Shown: piece after piece, positions 6,098 to 10,356 of the stretch
Position numbering within the stretch: the stretch's first letter is position 1
How the letters are laid out: each line of letters starts with the position of its first letter
Source: Pelagophyceae sp. CCMP2097
Lineage: Eukaryota; Sar; Pelagophyceae
Direction of reading: 5' to 3'
DNA length: 10,356 bases
NCBI GenBank assembly: GCA_026770575.1
Contig: MU657341.1
Span: 91,999-102,354 of the forward strand
Notes under the pieces: model-generated
Databases searched by the model: none
What the model saw: the letters and a program-made list of their open reading frames with translations, nothing else
What the model was told of the DNA's origin: nothing
Made by a program: the position numbers and the translations under genes

Positions 6098-6205
6098 TTC
6101 TATAGGTGGGCAAAGACAGTGTAGAGGATTATGGGCCCCTGTTTTTACTGAAATTGCAGCGTAATTACTAATACACACGTATTTACAGTGTAAAGTGAAG
6201 GTCAT
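6098..6205 (-). CDS. Short coding-like stretch next to element copy 1
   Basis: From an ATG at 6203-6205 a frame of 36 codons reads MTFTLHCKYVCISNYAAISV, continuing KTGAHNPLHCLCPPIE to the element border. The motif behind the first residues (ATGACCTT...) belongs to the same dispersed string found near the right end of both elements, so the start may itself be repeat-derived. If the element were absent, the frame could join the stretch ending at 5359. That is inference from only about 60 codons. Confidence 0.18.
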
Positions 6206-6688
6206 ATTTTAAGAGGCGCTCAAACGAGGCGCAATGGGGCTTAGCGCGAGCGGGAGGCTCCGCCGAGTCGCCCCGGCGAACTGACGAGCTCATAAACGAG
6301 GTGTGGCTCTGCATGCGCATGTTTTTGGGGTAAAAGTCCAATTTTTGTTCAAACAAGTGGGGAAAAGCCACAATTTCGAGATGCAAGGCGCCCGAAATTC
6401 ACAAATATCGATGGATTGGAGATGTATTTTCAAGGGCACTACAAGGCAAAATTTGGGGGTCGTGTAATTACATGTAATAATTGCATGTAAAATCAAATGC
6501 AGTTTTTACAAATTATTTTACAGTGCCACCTATACCTACACTCATTGAGTGGGGAAGCCAACGACAGGTCGGCGTACGCCACTCGTGGCGTCCGTCCGCC
6601 CTCTCCTCTGGGCCCACTCGACCTTATTGCCATCACCCCTCAAGTTTTCTCTTGTCGGGATATAAATAAACACCCTCATGCCTCATAC
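6206..6688. other. Unassigned spacer with short palindromes
   Basis: No credible gene. Palindromes occur at 6182-6194, overlapping its border (TTTACA-G-TGTAAA), and at 6467-6478 (ATTACATGTAAT, followed by a second ATTGCATGTAA). On the plus strand TATAAATAAA near 6660 contains a polyadenylation-type AATAAA. On the minus strand this is downstream of the decayed gene's stop codon and gives no poly(A) signal for it. Confidence 0.35.
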
Positions 6689-7384
6689 CTACTTCAGTGG
6701 CTTCACCGAGATCTGCGGGAAGACGGCGCCGAGGCCAGCGTACTCGCGGCGCTCGGGCGAGTCGGGCGGCCACGCGTAGCGCGCGAGCAGGAGGACGAGC
6801 CGCCGCCCGCGGGCCTTGCTGCTCCACAGGTCTCCCGCCAGAAAATCGACGTGCGCCAGAAGCTGGGTGAGCAATTTCATCGTGTCCATGCGCCTAGGAC
6901 GAGCGCGCGTGTGGATCGCTTCTAATTGAGTAAAAGGGCGCGTTCCCCTCAAGTGAGGAAACACGTACGAGCCGTCTTCAATTTTGAGCTCGTCCAGCTC
7001 GGTCCACTGCGCACCGTCGAAGAAGTCAAAGGGAAGCTCGCGGTTGGACCCGCCGTCGACGGCAGCGTTGTCGAAGAGGCGCGCGTCCACACCGCCGGCG
7101 CCCTGTAACTGCAACTGCGCCGTCAGCTTCTGAGAAGCGACGAGGGTCCGCGCGGACGCTGCAGCATCAATTTTATGCTGGCGCGCCTCCGTCAGCAGCT
7201 CCCGGATGCGCGCGACCTTGTTCTCGAGGCGGTCATAGAGCGACTGGTTGGTCGACTCGAGCCAGCGCTCCCGGAGGGACGACGTTTCTAAATCGGCAGT
7301 CACAGCGTCAAGCTTCTGGCGGACGCTTGCGAGCTCTTTGCCGCTCCGCCGGCACTCGCGCTTGCGTGCGTCGCACGTATCCGC
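6689..7384 (-). pseudogene. C-terminal block of the decayed coiled-coil gene
   Basis: After the TAG at 7385-7387 the frame is open to a TAG stop at the 6689 end. It begins with a charged, heptad-like helix (CDARKRECRRSGKELASVRQ and on through ETSSLRERWLESTNQSLYDR and LENKVARIRELLTEA). It then passes GAGGVDARLFDNAAVDGGSN to a region rich in aromatic and acidic residues (FDFFDGAQWTELDELKIEDG) and ends in a leucine-rich helix and ISVKPLK. The first internal ATG codes residue 1 of a 204-codon frame at 7303. The sharp change from helix to mixed composition suggests a folded C-terminal domain. GAGGVDA also appears in block 2, which may be an internal repeat or chance. Confidence 0.55.
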
Positions 7385-7387
7385 CTA

Positions 7388-8100
7388 CTGCGGGAGCAGC
7401 AGCACGCAGTCCGCGAGCTCAGACGTCGACTCCGCGACTTTTTGTTTCTCGGCCGCCAAAGAGCGGGCGTACTCGACGCTGCACGCCCGCACCGCACAGA
7501 GTCGGCGGCTAAAGCAGCCTCGTTGCGCCGCGCGTCGGCAGCGCCCGCGCGCGTCTCGGCAGAGTGGGCGCGCTCCTGGGCAGCTCGCACATTCTCATTG
7601 GCTTACCGTTGCCGTTCGTAGAGGTTCTCCTCCCACCACTCGCGCGTCTTCATTTCCGCGTTGAGCCGGCGCTCCACGGCCAGCGCCTCCTCGGCGAGTT
7701 GTAGCTGCGTCGCAGCTTTGCGCTCGTACTGCCAGCGCGCGAGCGTGTTGGCCTTTGCGACGCTGGCGACGGCGTCTCGCTTCATCTGTGCGCCCTCGGC
7801 GGCGAGGCGCGCTTCCACCCGCTCCTCCAACTGTGCCCCCAGAAAGGCGAGCTCGTTCCTGTTAAAGGTCCGAGCCGCGACGGCCCTCTCGGTGTTGGCG
7901 TTGGCGAACGCGTCCACGCCGCCGGCGCCGCGCCTCAACTTGACCGGGCGCAATGGCCGCCGAGGCTTCGGAGTTGCCCCGCCAGGCGACTTTGGCGCTT
8001 CTTGTTGCCGCGCGGCGGCAGCCGGACTCTCCTCCTCGGGCGGCGACGTGTCGCTGCGCCGCCGCTTCTGGGTGCGCATCACCGGGCCAAAGATATCGGT
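7388..8100 (-). pseudogene. Central block: basic linker and coiled coil
   Basis: The frame resumes at the element border with TDIFGPVMRTQKRRRSDT. It then has an acidic/proline stretch (PPEEESP), an alanine/glutamine patch, and the basic, proline-rich KPRRPLRPVKLRR, which resembles a nuclear-localisation type cluster. From about ELAFLGAQLEERVEARLAAE onward it is a long helix rich in Glu, Ala, Arg and Leu, reaching EWWEENLYERQR before the TAA at 7603. Beyond the TAA the same frame stays helical (NVRAAQERAHSAETRAGAAD, then ARRNEAALA). The sense then passes to another frame near 7481-7500 (VEYARSLAAEKQKVAESTSE) up to the TAG at 7385. A 246-codon frame annotated from 8343 would wrongly include about 80 residues of transposon sequence as its N-terminus. 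Confidence 0.55.
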
Positions 8101-8655
8101 AGGGGGCGACACTAAAAATTGTAAAAATAAAAATGGTCGGCGCCGACGGCCAGGTTGCGCCGGCCCGAAAGAGCTCGTCGAGAGACAACCATCCAGCCAG
8201 TTTTCATCGACATTGACCGTAAACTCATCGCGTGGCGAGAGCACAAAGATGGCATTTTTTATATCTTGGGGCTGTGTGGCCATTTTGGGGCCGCCGATGC
8301 GGCGCGGGCTACCAGCAGCAACGCGAGCTTCGAGGACCGGCATTCTGCGTCGCAGAGCGAGAGCGCGGCGACATGGTCCGCGTTGGCGTGCTCTGAATCA
8401 AACTTGTTTGGCCTTCAGGCAGGGTCCACAAAATGCAAGGTCATATCTCTGATCCGCGGCGTGAGCCCGCTAGGATTTCTCCGTCGCTGATTTTGGCGCA
8501 CAGGGCGTGAGGCGTCGCCTCATACCATCTACCAGCGCGCTGGCGGCGGAGAAATGGGTTTTCCCGTCGAACCGGCGCCGTCCATTTTACTTGAAATGCA
8601 AGGTCACATTAAAAATTTTAGCAAATTGTTAAAAAGAGCTTCAGTTTCGCCCCCT
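8101..8655. mobile_element. Small DNA-transposon-like element, family AGGGGGCGAAACT, copy 2 (555 bp)
   Basis: The left end is AGGGGGCGACACT and the right end, reversed, AGGGGGCGAAACT (12 of 13 match). The flanks are GATATCGGT (8092-8100) and TATATCGGT (8656-8664), a 9-bp target-site duplication with one mismatch. If the element ends one base later, it is a perfect 8-bp duplication ATATCGGT. Nine bp would suit Mutator-like elements and eight bp hAT-like elements; the ends alone do not decide. The interior has no transposase. Its left part keeps a minus-strand frame (see findings). It interrupts the decayed coiled-coil gene. Confidence 0.8.
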
Positions 8656-9066
8656 TATATCGGTCGCACAATCCGGGAGCGACGGCTCGCAGCACTCGTC
8701 GGGGTCGAACGCAATGTGGGTAATCGGTTTGCCGCGCTTCCCGTCCGGGCCGACCACTTTAAATGACCGGCAAAGGTGACAGACGAGCGGCTCCTTTTTG
8801 GCCGCCGCCACGAGCTGCTCGCGCGAGAGGCCGTACACCTGCTCGAGGTGCTCGACGAGCACGTACCGGCGCGTAAGTTCCTCAGTCGAAAAGGCCGAGA
8901 AGCACCACGCGCCGCCGGCGTCTGGATGCATCGCCGCGCCACCGCCTCCGCCTGTGTAAACGCCGTTGTTGCAAAGTATAGACGGGATTCCGGTGTCTAT
9001 AGGTTGGTGTCTGGTCTCCCCATGGACAGCCAGGACAGGGCCCCTAGAATGCGAAGGAGGCACCAC
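8656..9066 (-). pseudogene. N-terminal block with possible zinc-binding cysteines
   Basis: The minus-strand frame is open from about 9205 (after a TAA) to the element border. Candidate starts are an ATG at 8929-8931 (MHPDAGGAWCFSAFSTEELT) and a GTG at 9066. I favour the ATG because the residues behind it are dense and protein-like, but upstream coding is possible. The block has a helical section (RRYVLVEHLEQVYGLSREQL) followed by CHLC, a turn-rich GPDGKRGKP, and CC-x5-C. Counted from 9066, cysteines lie at residues 96, 99, 125, 126 and 132, a spacing that could hold one zinc ion. The frame then runs CATDI into the transposon and stops five codons later. Confidence 0.5.
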
Positions 9067-9136
9067 CCTCGAGACACAGTGGGCGCCGGGGCATGCGGGA
9101 CGCCGCAGGAGCGCTGCAAAAGCGAAATCGAGCCAA

Positions 9137-9227
9137 CGACGAGGGCCTCGTTCGATTTTAAGGGCTATATCGCTTGGGCCTCCGCAGACGAAGCGATGAA
9201 GCCATTAGGGTCAAACGGAGACGGTCC
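9137..9227 (+). repeat. Dispersed repeat of about 90 bp, copy a
   Basis: It aligns with 9425-9515 at an offset of 288 bp: TTAAGGGCTATATCGCTTGGGCCT, then AGACGAAGCGATGA, then TTAGGGTCAAACGGAGACGG correspond to similar strings there. Identity is roughly three-quarters by eye. The terminal inverted symmetry has decayed in this copy. It overlaps the possible upstream end of the decayed coiled-coil gene frame. Confidence 0.6.
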
Positions 9228-9279
9228 ACGAGGGACGCACCGGGTGTCGGCGCAGGCGCCGATACCGGAATTGCCTTAA

Positions 9280-9424
9280 CTCGATTCATCTTCATCATAT
9301 AAATACAATAAAATCAATTGATTTTTTAAATTAAATTCTTCTGCTTTAAAGAAACTTGGAATGTGTGGTATAATAAATAAGATTTTATTACTTTGTTTAT
9401 CCCTTATTACGCATTCCGCGCGAC
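9280..9424. other. AT-rich spacer
   Basis: AT-rich run with AATACAATAAAATCAATTGA and AATAAATAAGATTTTATTA, the latter partly self-complementary. AATAAA strings could act as polyadenylation signals, but no plus-strand gene ending here is supported. Confidence 0.4.
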
Positions 9425-9428
9425 CGAC

Positions 9429-9515
9429 GCCGCCTCCGCTTGACCCTAAGGGTTCTATCGGATGGGCCTGGTGAGACGAAGCGATGAGAGGCCCTTAGGG
9501 TTCAGCGGAGACGGC
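9429..9515 (+). repeat. Dispersed repeat, copy b, with 24-bp inverted arms
   Basis: The left arm GCCGCCTCCGCTTGACCCTA plus AGGG (9429-9452) and the reverse complement of 9492-9515 agree at 21 of 24 positions, with a 39-base loop. Each arm contains CCCTAAGGG. Copy a at 9137-9227 is homologous over the loop and right arm. A small foldback or MITE-like repeat is likely. Confidence 0.7.
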
Positions 9516-9883
9516 CCCCGTCCGCCGCACCAGGACGCCAAAGCTACCTTGGGCCTGCAGATTTGGAGTTCAAACAAAAACGATTTCGGCTCTGCACTTG
9601 CAGACTCCCTGCGTCGAAAATAAGGCAACATTAAGTGGATGAAAACGAGTTTTATAAACTTTTTTAAGAGGGAGCTAAGCTTGTAGTGACTACCAGCTTA
9701 GATCGCTATCGAAAACTCATTGTAAAACTTGAACTTTAATGCCTCCGCATGCCCGTCATATGACATTCGGTGTGTGTTTACTGTGCAGTCTGAGTCTGAA
9801 TCAAATCGTTCTTATTGAGACAAGGAGAGCTTTGAGCAAGCACAGCTTGAATGCCACACCTTACAATTGTAGTAGCCACCTTC
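9516..9883. other. Unassigned sequence
   Basis: No gene recognised. It contains one clean hairpin (9675-9701) and two loosely similar strings, GAAAACGAGTTTTATAAACTT near 9640 and GAAAACTCATTGTAAAACTT near 9711, on either side of that hairpin. Confidence 0.35.
9675..9701. repeat. Hairpin
   Basis: CTAAGCT (9675-9681) pairs with AGCTTAG (9695-9701) and GTAG (9683-9686) with CTAC (9690-9693), leaving a one-base T/C mismatch and a TGA loop. It could be a structured RNA element or chance. It is not a histone-type 3' stem-loop. Confidence 0.6.
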
Positions 9884-9961
9884 CTTAAATGCAGAGTATC
9901 TGCGTGCAGAGTATCAGCAGTTGAGAATTCCGTTGACTCGGACTTGGCTCCTCCGTCGATG
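9884..9961 (+). repeat. Direct repeat, copy 1
   Basis: CTTAAATGCAGAGTA then CAGTTGAGAATTCCGTTGAC then TCGGAC and CTCCGTCGATG. It recurs at 10148-10210. This copy has an internal duplication: GCAGAGTATC at 9891-9900 and 9906-9915. Confidence 0.85.
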
Positions 9962-9966
9962 GCAGG

Positions 9967-10017
9967 GCGGTGGCGTAGCCTGCGCGCCGACCCGGGGGTT
10001 CCCCGGTGCTAAGGTGC
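9967..10017 (+). repeat. Inverted repeat, left arm
   Basis: About 50 bp ending GGGGGTTCCCCGGTGCTAAGGTGC. The reverse complement of 10228-10276 matches with a few differences, including the nearly perfect core GGGTTCCCCGGTGCT-AGGTGC. It lies five bases after direct-repeat copy 1. Confidence 0.8.
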
Positions 10018-10147
10018 GTTTATCGCGCATCTTTTTTCCTCGAGACGCCTTGGTGCTTTTTTGAGTGAGGGTTCAAAACAGTGCGAAAACCGACGAGGGA
10101 TCTCGGTACAAAATGACGTGTAAAAACCGTGTAGGATATTATAAAAG
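10018..10147. other. Unassigned sequence between repeats
   Basis: Mixed sequence with CTTTTTTCCTCGAGACGCC and GGTGCTTTTTTGAGTGAGGG, which echo the T-tract and GGTGC strings of the neighbouring arms. No gene. Confidence 0.35.
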
Positions 10148-10210
10148 CTTAAATGCAGAGTAGGGCAGTTGAGAATTCCGTTGATTCGGACGTGGGGGCC
10201 TCCGTCGATG
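10148..10210 (+). repeat. Direct repeat, copy 2
   Basis: CTTAAATGCAGAGTAGGGCA then GTTGAGAATTCCGTTGATTC, ending CCTCCGTCGATG. Same orientation as 9884-9961 but without the 15-base internal duplication. Confidence 0.85.
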
Positions 10211-10227
10211 ATAAGGCGTAAAAAAAA

Positions 10228-10276
10228 GCACCTAAGCACCGGGGAACCCTCGTCTCGGCCCGCAGACCACGCCGCC
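10228..10276 (-). repeat. Inverted repeat, right arm
   Basis: GCACCTAAGCACCGGGGAAC leads on to ACGCCGCC. It is the reverse complement of the 9967-10017 arm. It lies 17 bases after direct-repeat copy 2, so the same two modules occur in both places but one module is flipped. Confidence 0.8.
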
Positions 10277-10356
10277 GGCCACAGCCAACCGGCGCGCCGA
10301 AACGTGCGATCGAACGGCGCCCGCGAGAGTCCGGGCCCGGCACGCCCCCAGCCGGC

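Larger units (their letters stand above)
6689..8931 (-). pseudogene. Decayed gene for an unknown coiled-coil protein, interrupted by a transposon
   Basis: Three coding-like blocks on the minus strand add up to roughly 560 codons once the 8101-8655 element is set aside. Block 1 (8931 or further upstream, to 8656) has cysteine pairs that could bind zinc. Block 2 (8100-7603) has a basic, proline-rich linker followed by a coiled coil. Block 3 (about 7602-6689) continues the coiled coil and ends in a compact C-terminal region. Breaks seen: the element at 8101-8655, an in-frame TAA at 7603-7605, a change of frame near 7481-7500 and an in-frame TAG at 7385-7387. Third codon positions are strongly G/C throughout, unlike the flanks. 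Introns could explain some breaks: GTAAGC follows immediately at the TAA and CTGCTGCTCCCGCAG precedes the TAG. However, joining those two sites leads to a frame that stops soon after. I recognise no family, and no function is claimed. Confidence 0.6.

Noticed and set aside
8165..8250. Resemblance of the element's FTVNVDENWLDGCLS to Crinkler-type N-terminal domains
   Set aside because: The likeness is limited to a few spaced residues over about 15 positions and copy 1 fits worse. Not enough for a family call without a profile search.
8101..8343. First 81 residues of the 246-codon minus-strand frame as a true protein N-terminus
   Set aside because: They lie inside the transposon. The match with copy 1 and the target duplication show that the gene segment begins only at 8100.
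7248..8452. Long plus-strand frames (138 and 263 codons)
   Set aside because: They are antisense shadows of the GC-rich minus-strand coding blocks: serine/arginine/alanine-rich and without structure. The second also runs into the transposon.
8776..9279. Plus-strand 167-codon frame
   Set aside because: Its first half is antisense to the cysteine-motif block and its second half crosses the dispersed repeat at 9137-9227. Composition does not support coding.

Overview
The window looks like a gene-poor, repeat-rich piece of a eukaryotic nuclear genome. I see no bacterial operon, no Shine-Dalgarno-led gene chain and no long intact gene. Base composition swings from GC-rich coding-like blocks (about 1930-2520 and 6690-8930) to AT-rich spacers (about 3830-3950 and 9285-9410). 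Two small inverted-repeat elements, two tRNA-like sequences (one with an A-rich tail), foldback repeats, a minisatellite and short tetranucleotide tracts are spread through it. I cannot name the species or even the phylum. An alga or another protist with a large repeat load would fit, but that is inference.

Layout. 1-450: mostly unassigned, with a GACA/GGAC tract between short inverted repeats. 450-900: two copies of an 83-bp direct repeat flank a tandem array whose 37-bp units each fold into a hairpin, plus a degenerate tRNA-like sequence on the minus strand. 1046-1666: a 0.62-kb element with 20-21 bp terminal inverted repeats. 1929-2518: a GC-rich coding-like stretch on the minus strand, apparently frameshifted near its 3' end. 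2880-3065: a 19-bp tandem pair, a strong 23-bp-arm hairpin and a GTCT tract. 3746-3882: a tRNA-derived sequence with A and B box matches and an A-rich tail. 4082-4430: two tandem 170-bp foldback units. 4828-5060: a minisatellite. 5444-6095 and 8101-8655: two copies of one small DNA-transposon family (ends AGGGGGCGAAACT). 6689-8931: a decayed minus-strand gene for an unknown coiled-coil protein. 9137-10276: further dispersed, direct and inverted repeats.

The most informative event is in the 6.7-8.9 kb gene. The 8101-8655 element sits in its reading frame and is flanked by a 9-bp duplication (8 of 9 bases match). The frame runs up to the duplication on one side and resumes in the same phase on the other. 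Downstream the same gene also carries an in-frame TAA, a frame change and an in-frame TAG, so it appears dead in this copy unless introns explain these breaks. The second element copy (5444-6095) also lies between two short coding-like stretches. The two copies share a subterminal segment that keeps an open reading frame despite base changes and a 6-base length difference. That suggests descent from a coding part of an autonomous parent element.

No gene could be assigned a biochemical function, and no symbols are given. No CRISPR array, rRNA, intact tRNA or bacterial-type system was found.
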